64,000 bases of DNA from Shewanella canadensis. Its GTDB lineage: Bacteria > Pseudomonadota > Gammaproteobacteria > Enterobacterales > Shewanellaceae. Where the stretch lies: NCBI RefSeq assembly GCF_003966225.1, contig NZ_RXNU01000016.1:1-64000 (forward strand), read 5' to 3'. Positions 24,857 to 33,783 of this stretch are shown here, piece by piece (position 1 is the first letter of the stretch; every line of letters starts with the position of its first letter). Position numbers and translations under genes: made by a program. The notes below the pieces were generated by a model that worked only from the letters and a program-made list of their open reading frames with translations, made no database searches and was not told the origin of the DNA.

Positions 24857-24985
24857 ATAAAAACTGCCTGGCAGTCTTTGCTCTTTCGAATAGCCAACTC
24901 GTTGGCGTCATCTTAGCTTTTCCAGCGCGTAGCGCGTCCCTTAGCCAGTTTACAGGCATCGCTCTGCGCGTAGCGCGTCTTGTGA

Positions 24986-25633
24986 CTAATTGCCCTCCAG
25001 AGAGGCGATAAACTTGTTCGACTCAGCGATAGACTTGTTCATCTCCTTGATCAGACCCGAGATATCGGTCTGCAGGCTGGTGAACTCGCCTTTTATGGCG
25101 CCTATGGCCTGGGCATTTAAGTTATGCTTGAGATAGAGCATATTGTCTTTCATGGCCGTCAACACGGGTGGCATCTTACTCTCGGCGCGACGCATGCTTT
25201 TTACCAGCTGATTGTATGAGCGCTTAGTCTCGCGAAGCTTAGCCTCGCTGTTACGGCGCAGACTGGCCTTACTTATTTCACCAATCTCACTCTGCCACTC
25301 ATCGAATAGTGCCTCGGCCACATCTTCGACCTTATCGATGCGATTGGTGACGTCATCGGCGGCATCTTGAGCGGATTCATATTCGTCTTTGGCTTTATTG
25401 TAAGCGCCCTCCAGATCACCACCATCGTGGTTTAATAGTGCCTGCATCTCTTCTAACGCTGAGCTGAACTGCTTCTGTGCGTCCTCTTGAGACTCTTTAG
25501 CGTCTTCGACTCGGTCGACCATGATGTCACGCTTGTGATAGCCCACTTTTTCCATGGCACCGTAGTAGGCGCTCTGACAACCTGTCAGCAACAGGCTGGT
25601 GGCGATAATCGCAATGGAGATATACTTTTTCAT
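24986..25633 (-). CDS. DUF2959 lipoprotein
   Basis: A 215-aa lipoprotein with signal MKKYISIAIIATSLLLTGC (lipobox LTGC). The mature part is almost entirely helical and rich in E, K, D and Q, with long heptad-like stretches (VEDAKESQEDAQKQFSSALE, AESKMPPVLTAMKDN), so a coiled-coil rod is likely. The YHKRDIMVDRVEDA segment after the lipid anchor marks the DUF2959 family, whose role is unknown. Start 25633 gives a proper lipoprotein signal; the frame open to 25663 adds ten polar residues. It follows a small membrane protein gene by 42 nt and probably shares its transcript. Confidence 0.85.
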   Translation of the reverse strand: MKKYISIAIIATSLLLTGCQSAYYGAMEKVGYHKRDIMVDRVEDAKESQEDAQKQFSSALEEMQALLNHDGGDLEGAYNKAKDEYESAQDAADDVTNRIDKVEDVAEALFDEWQSEIGEISKASLRRNSEAKLRETKRSYNQLVKSMRRAESKMPPVLTAMKDNMLYLKHNLNAQAIGAIKGEFTSLQTDISGLIKEMNKSIAESNKFIASLEGN

Positions 25634-25674
25634 CTGTAGGGATCCTTGTCCACGGGGTTCCAAAATGGTGATAG

Positions 25675-25896
25675 TTAATCGGCTTTAAACTTTGCTGCGT
25701 CGATAATGCTCCACAGGTGGACGATACCGCCTATGATTGCGGGTACAATCAGCCACCACATGGCATAACCAACTATAGTTATGATACAGAAAAGCAGTGC
25801 GGCCATTATTCTGCCCTGTACTAATTGCCCTAAGCCCGGGAAGAAAAAGCTTGCGATAGCGGCAATAACATTGCCTGCCGATCCTTGTTGTGACAT
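25675..25896 (-). CDS. Small inner-membrane protein with glycine-rich hydrophobic segments
   Basis: A 73-aa protein with two or three hydrophobic stretches (VIAAIASFFFPGLGQLVQG, IMAALLFCIITIVGYAMWW, LIVPAIIGGIVHLWSII). The FPGLGQLVQGR sequence resembles TM2-type and related small membrane proteins, but I cannot name the family firmly. It lies directly upstream of the DUF2959 lipoprotein gene. Confidence 0.75.
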   Translation of the reverse strand: MSQQGSAGNVIAAIASFFFPGLGQLVQGRIMAALLFCIITIVGYAMWWLIVPAIIGGIVHLWSIIDAAKFKAD

Positions 25897-25985
25897 CTAT
25901 TTATTCCTTACACTTGTAAATCTTAGGTTATAAGCTTTATTGTACGAAGATACGCATTGAACACCAACTTAATCAAGAGATAGCA

Positions 25986-26942
25986 GTGATAAAGAAGATA
26001 GATGGAACACAGCTTCATACATTTGTGCTGAGCACTTGGCACTTCATGATACATCTAAAGCAGCGCCTGGCGGAAGATCAGATAAATATTCGTGCCGGAC
26101 ACTTAGCCTATGTCACTCTGCTTTCTCTGGTGCCTATGGTTGCGGTGACTATGTCAATGTTGTCGGCATTTCCGGTATTTAGCGGAATAAGAGGGCAGAT
26201 CGAGGGGTTTATCTACAACAACTTCCTCCCCGCCGCCGGGGACACGGTGCAAGTTTATATTAACGAATTCGTCAGCAATGCATCGAAGGGGACGGCCGTG
26301 GGTATTGCCGCTCTGATGGTGGTGGCGATCATGTTGATCTCTGCTATCGATAAGGCGTTGAATAATATCTGGCGAACGACTGAGAAACGCTCCATGGTGG
26401 TGTCATTTTCGATGTACTGGATGGTGCTGACCTTAGGGCCTGTATTGATGGGGGCGAGCCTGGTTGCCACCTCTTATGTCGTGTCGTTAAAGGTATTTAA
26501 TGGTTCTGACTTGTCCGGTGTTGTTCCCGTGTTGGTCGAACGATTACCTATGTTCTTCTCGGTTGCCACCTTCTTGTTGATCTACATGGTGGTGCCCAAT
26601 ATTAAGGTCAAGTTCTTTCATGCCCTGCTTGGCGCGATTGTCGCCGCCCTGTTATTTGAGTTCGGTAAGAAAGGCTTCGCAATATATCTGACTAAGTTTC
26701 CGACCTATGAGGCTATTTATGGTGCTTTGGCGACGATCCCCATTCTGTTTATGTGGGTCTATCTCTCCTGGATTATAGTCTTATTAGGTGCCGAGATCAC
26801 CGCTGCCATGCCTGAATATCTCGATCAGAGACAGTCGAGTAAAGATGAGGAGTCAGAAAATACCGTGGAGGCCCATGATCCGCAAATTAGCTTTTCAATC
26901 TCAACTACCGTTAATGAATCTAAAAAAGAAACCCGTCAGTAA
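25986..26942 (+). CDS. YihY/BrkB family inner-membrane protein
   Basis: A 318-aa membrane protein that starts with GTG. Six hydrophobic segments follow a cytoplasmic N-terminus. Family marks are AGHLAYVTLLSLVPMVAV near residue 38, SAIDKALNNIWRT around 120 and the conserved AIYGALATIPILFMWVYLSW near 255. The polar C-terminal tail (from about 285) is cytoplasmic. The family was once annotated as RNase BN; its function is unsettled. The stop codon overlaps the start of the downstream peptidase gene by one base (TAATG), so they are cotranscribed. Confidence 0.9.
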   Translation: MIKKIDGTQLHTFVLSTWHFMIHLKQRLAEDQINIRAGHLAYVTLLSLVPMVAVTMSMLSAFPVFSGIRGQIEGFIYNNFLPAAGDTVQVYINEFVSNASKGTAVGIAALMVVAIMLISAIDKALNNIWRTTEKRSMVVSFSMYWMVLTLGPVLMGASLVATSYVVSLKVFNGSDLSGVVPVLVERLPMFFSVATFLLIYMVVPNIKVKFFHALLGAIVAALLFEFGKKGFAIYLTKFPTYEAIYGALATIPILFMWVYLSWIIVLLGAEITAAMPEYLDQRQSSKDEESENTVEAHDPQISFSISTTVNESKKETRQ

Positions 26943-27895
26943 TGAGTAGCCATTTACCTGCATTTATTCGCCGTGACTGGTTGGATGTTGGTGACGGGCA
27001 TGTGCTGCATCTGGCGCAGTATGGCAACCCGGATGGGATCCCGCTGCTCTTTCTGCATGGGGGCCCGGGTGGAGGCTGCGCTGTAGAAGATCTCAGGCTT
27101 TTCGATAGAGACACATTTCATATTTTTTTGCTGGATCAAAGAGGGGCCGGACGTTCCAAACCACATGGCGAGCTGAAGCATAACGACTTGCTGCACCTGT
27201 TGGGCGATATAGAAAGAGTGCGTTTATGGCTCAATATTCCGGCCTGGTGTGTCGTGGGGGGCTCATTTGGTGCAACATTGGGGTTTATTTATAGTTGTCT
27301 ATATCCTCAAAGAGTGCTGTCACAGGTACTTTTGGGGCTATTTATACCCAATGAAGAGGGGGCTAACTGGCTGTATGGCAATCAGGGGGCCGCAACCTTA
27401 TTCCCACAGGACTATTTAGAGTTTACCGCCCTGGTCCCTTTCTCGGCTAAGATTGATACGCTTTTTAAGCGATATCAATCGGGCTTTCTCGATCCGGATG
27501 CCGATACCCGCTTCGAATATGTGCGTGGCTGGTTGAAGTGGGAGTTGGCGCTCGCTCTTCCGGGAGCCGAACTGCCGGAGTCGGGGACCCCTTTGGCGAA
27601 GAGTCTGGCTGAGATAGAGCTGCATTATGCCAGCCAGCAATACTTCGGGGCCTATGCACTGATGCGTGAAATGGCGTGTGGAATAAAGGCGAGAACGGTG
27701 ATATTGCAAGGTGAGATGGACTGGGTTTGCCCCTCTGTCATCGTCGAGAAGTTTTTAGAAGAATTTGGCTCCGCTGATATGAAATATACTCTTATCAAAG
27801 GCGGGTATCATGCGCTGGCCAATGATAAGATGTTTCTGGAAGTCGTCTATGCCGTACAGGAAATGGCAAATAATATAAGGGAAATAGATAAATGA
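26942..27895 (+). CDS. pip: Prolyl aminopeptidase (alpha/beta hydrolase, peptidase family S33)
   Basis: A 317-aa cytosolic enzyme that removes N-terminal proline from peptides. Family motifs are all visible: HGGPGGG (39-45, oxyanion), DQRGAGRS (65-72), and the nucleophile elbow VVGGSFGATL with Ser108. A catalytic Asp lies in the region of QGEMDWVCP and the His in KGGYHALAND near the C-terminus. The length is that of the proline iminopeptidase group. It overlaps the upstream membrane protein gene by 1 nt and the downstream lipoprotein gene by 4 nt (ATGA). Confidence 0.88.
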   Translation: MSSHLPAFIRRDWLDVGDGHVLHLAQYGNPDGIPLLFLHGGPGGGCAVEDLRLFDRDTFHIFLLDQRGAGRSKPHGELKHNDLLHLLGDIERVRLWLNIPAWCVVGGSFGATLGFIYSCLYPQRVLSQVLLGLFIPNEEGANWLYGNQGAATLFPQDYLEFTALVPFSAKIDTLFKRYQSGFLDPDADTRFEYVRGWLKWELALALPGAELPESGTPLAKSLAEIELHYASQQYFGAYALMREMACGIKARTVILQGEMDWVCPSVIVEKFLEEFGSADMKYTLIKGGYHALANDKMFLEVVYAVQEMANNIREIDK

Positions 27896-28461
27896 AAAAA
27901 CTTATTATCGCTGGACTAGTGACAATGCTCAGTGCCTGCGCGGCCACCGACAAGAGCGATACGACGGCGAGTGCAACCCTTGCACCGGAGCGGGTGACGT
28001 TAGGTGGCATGACGAATGAGGACGCCGCTAAGACATTGTTCGATGCGCTGATTAAAAAGAACTACCTCGCCACCATGGCCTCACCAAGCCGTATTGCATT
28101 GCAGTTTGATGATAACCAGTTTGTGCTTCAGCCCAGTATTAATCCCAATGGTATCGATCGCATCATGATGAACCGCTTCTACGCCGTTCATCCGAAATTG
28201 GTGGGGAGTCAAGATCTGCTCATATTGATTGGCACGTTAAATCATAAGCTTAACTTTGCAAAGTTTACCCTGCGTGAAAACGGCGCCATCATCCAGGTAC
28301 AAGGCGCTGCGACCTTTGTGAATACCATTGAACTCGAAGAGATACGTCGTTTCATGTTATGGACCGATGAAGGCCTGCGTCAGGTCGGTCATTCATTGCC
28401 AAAAGGCTCTGAGCAGTTGATCAAGCCGATACCTGTAATGCAGCAGTCTCAGTCTTTGTAA
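27892..28461 (+). CDS. Lipoprotein of unknown function
   Basis: A 189-aa lipoprotein (signal MKKLIIAGLVTMLSAC, lipobox LSAC). The mature protein shows alternating strands and helices with no motif I recognise. It starts inside the stop codon of the peptidase gene (ATGA), is translationally coupled to it, and precedes dtd by 74 nt. Confidence 0.78.
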   Translation: MKKLIIAGLVTMLSACAATDKSDTTASATLAPERVTLGGMTNEDAAKTLFDALIKKNYLATMASPSRIALQFDDNQFVLQPSINPNGIDRIMMNRFYAVHPKLVGSQDLLILIGTLNHKLNFAKFTLRENGAIIQVQGAATFVNTIELEEIRRFMLWTDEGLRQVGHSLPKGSEQLIKPIPVMQQSQSL

Positions 28462-28535
28462 GCTAAAAACTAATCTAAAAGTTTCCGGGCCTAGGTTCTA
28501 GGTTCTGGTTCTTTTAAAATTGGAGATAATTTAAC

Positions 28536-28973
28536 GTGATAGCCCTGATCCAACGTGTGATTCAAGCCAAAGTCGATGTCGATGGAAAAACGATAGGAGC
28601 CATAGATAAAGGCTTATTAGTATTGCTTGGGGTCGAGCGTGAAGATGACTCGTTGAAGATGGAGAAGCTTGCGAATAAAGTCATGAGTTATCGTATTTTT
28701 TCCGATGACAATGGCAAGATGAACTTGAATGTGAGCCAGGCCGGTGGAGCCCTGCTTGTCGTATCGCAATTTACCCTAGCCGCGGATACCGGGCGTGGTT
28801 TAAGACCCAGTTTCTCCGGGGCGGGCACACCGGATCAGGCTAAAGTGCTATATGAAGAGTTTGTGGCATTTTGCAGAGCCAAAGGCATGCCGACTCAAAC
28901 GGGGGAATTTGCGGCCGACATGCAGGTCAGCTTGGTTAATGATGGTCCGGTAACCTTCAATTTACAGGTGTAG
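28536..28973 (+). CDS. dtd: D-aminoacyl-tRNA deacylase
   Basis: A 145-aa homodimeric enzyme that removes D-amino acids (and glycine from tRNA-Ala) to protect translation. The sequence carries the two DTD signatures: SQFTLAADTGRGLRPSF (about 75-91) and the C-terminal NDGPVTFNLQV, which holds the cross-subunit Gly-cisPro pair. Start is GTG with GGAG 12 nt upstream; the next residues IALIQRV match the usual N-terminus (MIALIQRV). Confidence 0.95.
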   Translation: MIALIQRVIQAKVDVDGKTIGAIDKGLLVLLGVEREDDSLKMEKLANKVMSYRIFSDDNGKMNLNVSQAGGALLVVSQFTLAADTGRGLRPSFSGAGTPDQAKVLYEEFVAFCRAKGMPTQTGEFAADMQVSLVNDGPVTFNLQV

Positions 28974-29570
28974 GGCCACATAATTTCTATGACCACACTC
29001 GTTAAAACCGGACAGTAATAAAGGCCTCCCTTGCAAAGAGGGGGGGCGCGATTCAATAGTGGTAACTCTCTCTTATTTCTATGTAATTTCGTCCCGATTG
29101 AGTGTTAACGTTTAATTGTTAAAATAGTTTATATAGATTTTAAGTTTATTTTAATATTCATGTCAGCTAACAGTCGTTTATATTTATATGATTTTAATTT
29201 TGTTGTTATATAAGTATGTTTTTAAGTTGGTGTTTTGGTTTTGCCATCTCAAGGTAAGCTAATTAATCTTATTTTTTAATATTATATTAAGTATATGGGC
29301 TCACTCCTATATCGATTCTACTTGATAATAGTTTTATGTGGTTCTCTCCCTTTTTCAATGCGAATATCTTGGCTTTTCTGTTTATGTAAGTGTTTGTTTC
29401 CAAGTTGTTTTTGGTTATCTGTAAACGTTAAGTAACGAGGGTTATGCTCTTTTTACTTTCAGTTTAAATTAAGCGTTTGTTAGTTTTAATTAAGATCTAT
29501 AGAAACTAAATATTAGATATCCGATTATTGGTTATCTTGTTCTGGATCTTAGTTTTAATAAATACCCTGT
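28974..29570. other. AT-rich non-coding spacer
   Basis: About 600 bp with much lower GC than its flanks. From about 29100 it is mostly A/T with T-runs. I see no ORF, tRNA or clear terminator; only GCCTCCC...GGGGGGGC near 29030 could make a weak stem after dtd. The composition suggests promoter sequence for apbE or an H-NS-type silenced region. Confidence 0.5.
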
Positions 29571-29666
29571 GTGTTTTGTCACATGAAGGTAGCTGTTCTG
29601 TTGAACCTTGTTATTTCAGTGGGTAAGTTATTGGTATGTTATTTTTTAATGTCGGTAACTAGCTTT

Positions 29667-30707
29667 ATGAATATCGTCAGAGTCTGTTTGTTGATACCTC
29701 TTTTAATGGCGGGCATGCCATTACACTCCGTGGCTCAAGAGCCTAATGCTCAAGATTCAGATATTAAAACATACAACATATATGGCAAGACTATGGGAAA
29801 TAATTATCGGGTCACTTGGAACGCCGATAGTACTACACCTCAAGAGGTATTTTCTCTTCGCAAAAAAATAGAGTCAAGACTGGAGGAGATTAACGCATCT
29901 ATGTCGACGTGGCGAAAGGATTCTGAAATATCCCAATTTAATGAGCATACCACTAATGATGAAGTCCAGATCTCGGCCTCATTAAACCATGTGCTCTCAA
30001 AAGCGATCTCCATAGGAAGAGTGACTGACGGAGCTCTCGATATCACGGTCGCTCCTTTGGTAGAACTTTGGGGGTTTGGACCGACAACCAATGCTCGTCA
30101 AGTCCCCAACTCTGCTCAGATTAATGAAGTGCTGGAATATACGGGGCTGGACAAAATTAAGCTATCAGGCTCAAAACTGTCAAAAAATGATCCTCGTACA
30201 CGGCTGGACCTCTCCTCGATAGCTAAAGGATACGGTGTCGATGAGATAGCGGCGCTACTGGAGAGAGAAGATATTCACCATTTTCTGGTTGATATCGGTG
30301 GGGAGCTGGTCGCAAGAGGGGAACGCCTGGATGGCAAGCCATGGCAAGTCGGCGTTGATAAGCCTGTTGTCAACGGTCAAGGGCAAGTGGCGATGGTCTC
30401 AATCAGTGATAAGGCGGTTGCGACCTCCGGCGATTATCGTAATTTTTTTGAACAGGACAGCACCCGTTTTTCTCATATCTTAGATCCTAAGACTGGTCGC
30501 TCGGTGCCGCGACAGGTGGTATCGGCCACAGTGATCGCTGATGACTGTGCCAGCGCCGATGCGCTTGCTACGGCAGCGGTGGTTATGGGAGTGAAGCCTG
30601 CATTAGCGATGGCAGAAAAGCAGCGTATCGCCTTGATGTTAATTGAAAACTATTTTGGCGATGTGAAATTTCATCACAGTAAAGAATTCAAGACATTTCT
30701 CCAGTAG
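29667..30707 (+). CDS. apbE: FAD:protein FMN transferase
   Basis: A periplasmic enzyme that cleaves FAD and attaches FMN to Thr/Ser of target proteins. The 346-aa form begins MNIVRVCLLIPLLMAGMPLH and has a signal peptide cleaved near SVAQE. ApbE marks are GKTMGNNYRV, RLEEINASMSTWRKDSEISQFN, DGALDITVAPLVELWGFG (20-residue limit), LDLSSIAKGYGVD, LVDIGGELVARG, KAVATSGDYRNFF, HILDPKTGRSVP. None of the in-frame starts (29571 GTG, 29583, 29649, 29667) has a good ribosome site; I choose the one giving a compact signal peptide. The next gene encodes a likely flavinylated cytochrome. Confidence 0.92.
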   Translation: MNIVRVCLLIPLLMAGMPLHSVAQEPNAQDSDIKTYNIYGKTMGNNYRVTWNADSTTPQEVFSLRKKIESRLEEINASMSTWRKDSEISQFNEHTTNDEVQISASLNHVLSKAISIGRVTDGALDITVAPLVELWGFGPTTNARQVPNSAQINEVLEYTGLDKIKLSGSKLSKNDPRTRLDLSSIAKGYGVDEIAALLEREDIHHFLVDIGGELVARGERLDGKPWQVGVDKPVVNGQGQVAMVSISDKAVATSGDYRNFFEQDSTRFSHILDPKTGRSVPRQVVSATVIADDCASADALATAAVVMGVKPALAMAEKQRIALMLIENYFGDVKFHHSKEFKTFLQ

Positions 30708-30760
30708 CTGTACAGAGAGATGGTGAATAACAACAATAAACAATGTAGTAGGGGATGATA

Positions 30761-31960
30761 ATGAAAAAAAAATTATTGATGACGTTAATGTGTTCGTCTT
30801 TGGTGGTCATGACTGGCTGTAGTGAAGATACCGTTTATGAAACAAGCCAAGAGGTGTTAGATCAGTTAGCACTGTTAGAAACGGCTAATAGTGAACTTGG
30901 TGCACAAAACAGTCAGTTAACCGATGAGAAAGCTAAGTTAGCCCAAGAGAAGGCCACACTGCAATTAGAGGTAGGCGATCTTAAGGATGGCATGTTGGCT
31001 CCTTATGATTTCTCAACCCAGTGCGCAAGTATCGATGTGGCTTTCGACTATTTAGATCCAAATGCTAAGGAAACGGCGCAACTCTCTAAGGCCAACGTTG
31101 GCCTTGCCGGTGATGATTGTCTCTCTTGCCACACCTATGATGGTAGTGGCAACGCTGGAATTATTCCGCCTCATAATGACTATGGTGATTGCGCGGGTTG
31201 TCACGCCCCGCACGCAACGGCGCCGGGTGATTTGACTGGTAATCCAACCGATCCTACCTATGCACAGCCAGTATTTAGACCCGGGGCGATTGATGGCAAA
31301 ACCGGTGCGTCAGGCTTGTCCTATTACGGCTCAGGTTCCTACTTAAATGCTGAATGGCTAGAGGTCGCTGTAAACACCAAAATCCATAACTACCGCTGGG
31401 CAGAGGTGGCTGAGGGAGAGGGCGGTGTGACTACGCTAGCTCAAGCTTGTGTCGTCGAAAAGCGTGAACATATGAAAGATATGTTCCCTAATGATGGTAA
31501 GGCCTATGTCGTTGAAACAAGTGGTAACTATCTGGGTAGTAAGCTGGTTGCTACGGTAAACAAGTATGTTGAAAATGGGGTGGCGGTTGAAACACCAAAT
31601 GTAGCTACATTTGGTTGGGGTATGAAAAATATCAATGGTGAGTATTTTAGCTCAGTATTTATTGGTAAGAACAATACCTGCTACAACGCAATCATGAATG
31701 GTGGTGCACGTCTGTCTTACTATCAATATGATGAGACTCAGTTTACTAAAACGGGCTTCGAAGAGGACAGCCGTAATCGTGGGGCACGATTAATTGTGAC
31801 TACAGATTATACCCGTACCGGTTTATTTGCTGCCGATTGGGCAACCCCGGTTCCCGGTGCCGGCATTGGCGAAGCATTTGCTCCGGCAGATGTCGATTGG
31901 AACCAAGTTGGTGCCTGTAATATCACCTTTAAAGTTGAGAAAATTATCCCGCTGGGATAA
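30761..31960 (+). CDS. Diheme lipoprotein cytochrome with ApbE-type flavinylation motif
   Basis: A 399-aa lipoprotein (signal MKKKLLMTLMCSSLVVMTGC). A short coiled coil (about 28-78) carries heptads of L and E/K. Two CxxCH heme sites follow (CLSCH and CAGCH, near 120-148). DGKTGAS (178-184 in this numbering) fits the D-G-x-(S/T)-G-A-(S/T) motif where ApbE attaches FMN in NqrC and RnfG. The C-terminal ~200 residues (VATFGWGMKN, FSSVFIGKNN, RGARLIVTTDY) are beta-rich and could be a split-barrel flavin domain; that is a guess. Start 30761 has AGGGG 7 nt upstream. It lies 53 nt after apbE. I infer a multi-cofactor electron carrier anchored in the envelope. Confidence 0.78.
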   Translation: MKKKLLMTLMCSSLVVMTGCSEDTVYETSQEVLDQLALLETANSELGAQNSQLTDEKAKLAQEKATLQLEVGDLKDGMLAPYDFSTQCASIDVAFDYLDPNAKETAQLSKANVGLAGDDCLSCHTYDGSGNAGIIPPHNDYGDCAGCHAPHATAPGDLTGNPTDPTYAQPVFRPGAIDGKTGASGLSYYGSGSYLNAEWLEVAVNTKIHNYRWAEVAEGEGGVTTLAQACVVEKREHMKDMFPNDGKAYVVETSGNYLGSKLVATVNKYVENGVAVETPNVATFGWGMKNINGEYFSSVFIGKNNTCYNAIMNGGARLSYYQYDETQFTKTGFEEDSRNRGARLIVTTDYTRTGLFAADWATPVPGAGIGEAFAPADVDWNQVGACNITFKVEKIIPLG

Positions 31961-31996
31961 CTCGTTAGCCAGAGCATAGCTCGGGCGGTTAGAGAA

Positions 31997-32024
31997 AGGG
32001 CTTACCGTGGAGTAAGCCCTTTTT
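31997..32024 (+). terminator. Terminator after the diheme lipoprotein gene
   Basis: AGGGCTTAC and GTAAGCCCT pair around CGTGGA and are followed by TTTT, 36 nt after the stop codon. Confidence 0.88.
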
Positions 32025-32155
32025 GTTGTATGAACACTCTATTCTGGTCCCCGACCTGATTAAGTTTCAGGCTAAAGTGTGAACTCCAACCTCGACATAA
32101 AATGGCGGTATATTAGACTTAGCTAAGGGTTTCTTATAGGGCTTTTACTACTTTA

Positions 32156-33103
32156 ATGATTAACGATATAAGTCGATTAGACTACTTCACTTTGAATGTG
32201 ATGGTGGAGCTATGCGAACATAAAAGTGTTACCGTGGCCGCGGTTAGGCTGCAAGTTTCTCAATCTAAGGTCAGTAGAGCATTAACCTGTCTGCGCGAAG
32301 TATTTGGTGACCCTCTGTTTGTCAGGCAACGTTATGGTATGGAGCCGAACCGTCTCGCTGAGACTATCTACCCGCTCGCTAAGTCAGTGGTTTCACGATA
32401 TCAGGTACTTGCTCGTACCGCGGCAAATAGTCGATTATGCAAACATGAAATTAATATCGCGGCGCAGGAGCATCTGAGTTCAGTACTCATGGATTGCCTG
32501 CATAATAGCCGTATTGAAACCGAATCTGATCTCACCTTCAACCTTCACCCCTGGACTAGTGATGTTCAAAACCAGATGAACCAATCCAAGCTGGATTACT
32601 GTATCTCTATTAATCCAGCCGAGAGCGAAAATGTGGATCTCCATCAGATTGGCCAGATACGTAGCTTTTATCTGGTAGCTAAAAAAGGTCACCCAATCTT
32701 CGATCGCCCTTTAGGCATTGATAATCTGTTTTCTTATCCGGTTGCACTGTTTTATTACTCCATGAACGGCCCTAAGAATCATAGACTGGAAACTATCGCT
32801 ACCGAGTTGAAGCAACCCTTATCGGTATCGATGAAAACCACCAATCTGTGCCTGTTGCTTGAGCACCTTGAGAAAACAGAATGTGTCGGCTTTCTCGCAT
32901 CTGTTCTGGTGCTTGAGGCGATAGATGAGCGGGGAACGCTCGACTATATCGATATGACCGACTTTTGGAAAGATAAGGTCAAGCATACCGGTGAGCGACC
33001 TAAATACAATATCTACTTACAGAGCAACAAAGGTGCAGATTCAATATTTACCAATACCTTAGTGGAAAACCTGAGAACCCGAATTCTGTCACTGCAGGCA
33101 TAG
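32156..33103 (+). CDS. LysR family transcriptional regulator
   Basis: A 315-aa regulator. The N-terminal winged HTH (about 8-66) reads KSVTVAAVRLQVSQSKVSRA then LREVFGDPLFVR, the LysR pattern. The effector domain (about 95-300) has the two-lobed periplasmic-binding fold by secondary structure. The ligand is unknown. It lies 8 nt upstream of the YiiD-type gene and likely shares its transcript. Confidence 0.92.
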   Translation: MINDISRLDYFTLNVMVELCEHKSVTVAAVRLQVSQSKVSRALTCLREVFGDPLFVRQRYGMEPNRLAETIYPLAKSVVSRYQVLARTAANSRLCKHEINIAAQEHLSSVLMDCLHNSRIETESDLTFNLHPWTSDVQNQMNQSKLDYCISINPAESENVDLHQIGQIRSFYLVAKKGHPIFDRPLGIDNLFSYPVALFYYSMNGPKNHRLETIATELKQPLSVSMKTTNLCLLLEHLEKTECVGFLASVLVLEAIDERGTLDYIDMTDFWKDKVKHTGERPKYNIYLQSNKGADSIFTNTLVENLRTRILSLQA

Positions 33104-33111
33104 TCGAGGCG

Positions 33112-33594
33112 ATGACAGACCATGTAGAATCTTCTAACAGCGAATCGAAAATGATTGACTCTTTGCTTGCAGAGCTAGAACAAACTTGGCATCAAACGAT
33201 TCCCGTTAGCGCGTTTATGCAGATAATCCCGCTGGATTACCATGCCGGTCAACTCACAGTGTCTGCGCCAATCACTCCTAATATTAACCTTCACCAAACC
33301 ATGTTTGCCGGCAGCATCTATACTCTGGCAACCTTGACGGGCTGGGGCATGGTGTGGTTGCAGCAGCGTATAGCCGCGGTCGATGGAGACATAGTGTTAG
33401 CCGATGGCCATATACGCTATCTTGCACCAATAACGAAGACACCAATATCCAAGTGCATCTGGCCGGAAGCGGAGCTTAGCCGCTTGTCCAAAGGGCGAAG
33501 AGTGAAGGTTAAACTTGAAGTTGAGCTATGGTGTGAAGATGAACTTTGCGCAATATTTGAAGGCCTGTATGTGAGTCAGCCACTAGCCGTATAA
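33112..33594 (+). CDS. YiiD C-terminal-type hotdog thioesterase domain protein
   Basis: A 160-aa protein matching the putative thioesterase domain found at the C-terminus of YiiD. The segments NINLHQTMFAGSIYTLATLT and LADGHIRYLAPI are typical of this hotdog subgroup: the long helix after FAGS packs in the sheet and the following strand carries the polar active-site face. Substrate unknown. It follows the LysR gene with an 8-nt gap. Confidence 0.85.
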   Translation: MTDHVESSNSESKMIDSLLAELEQTWHQTIPVSAFMQIIPLDYHAGQLTVSAPITPNINLHQTMFAGSIYTLATLTGWGMVWLQQRIAAVDGDIVLADGHIRYLAPITKTPISKCIWPEAELSRLSKGRRVKVKLEVELWCEDELCAIFEGLYVSQPLAV

Positions 33595-33740
33595 CCGATT
33601 AACTCTATTTGATTAATAGGAGTGTACTGCTCCTTTTTAATATCCCCTCTCACACATCATTCATTCGATTTTATAGAATGGATTAATGGATTTTATCCGC
33701 TTTTTATCTTGTTAATCGTAAATTACACTGGCTTCATCGA

Positions 33741-33760
33741 ATTGAGAGACGGTTCTCAAT
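33741..33760 (+). promoter_or_regulatory. Dyad upstream of azoR (putative operator)
   Basis: ATTGAGA-GACGGT-TCTCAAT has perfect 7-bp arms around a 6-bp spacer and ends 23 nt before the azoR start codon. Its place fits a repressor operator or promoter dyad. The regulator is unknown. Confidence 0.55.
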
Positions 33761-33783
33761 CACAAAATGATGTGGAGTCAGTT

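Noticed and set aside
28974..29570. Genomic island border suggested by the AT-rich spacer
   Set aside because: No integrase, tRNA, direct repeats or transposase nearby; low GC alone is not enough.
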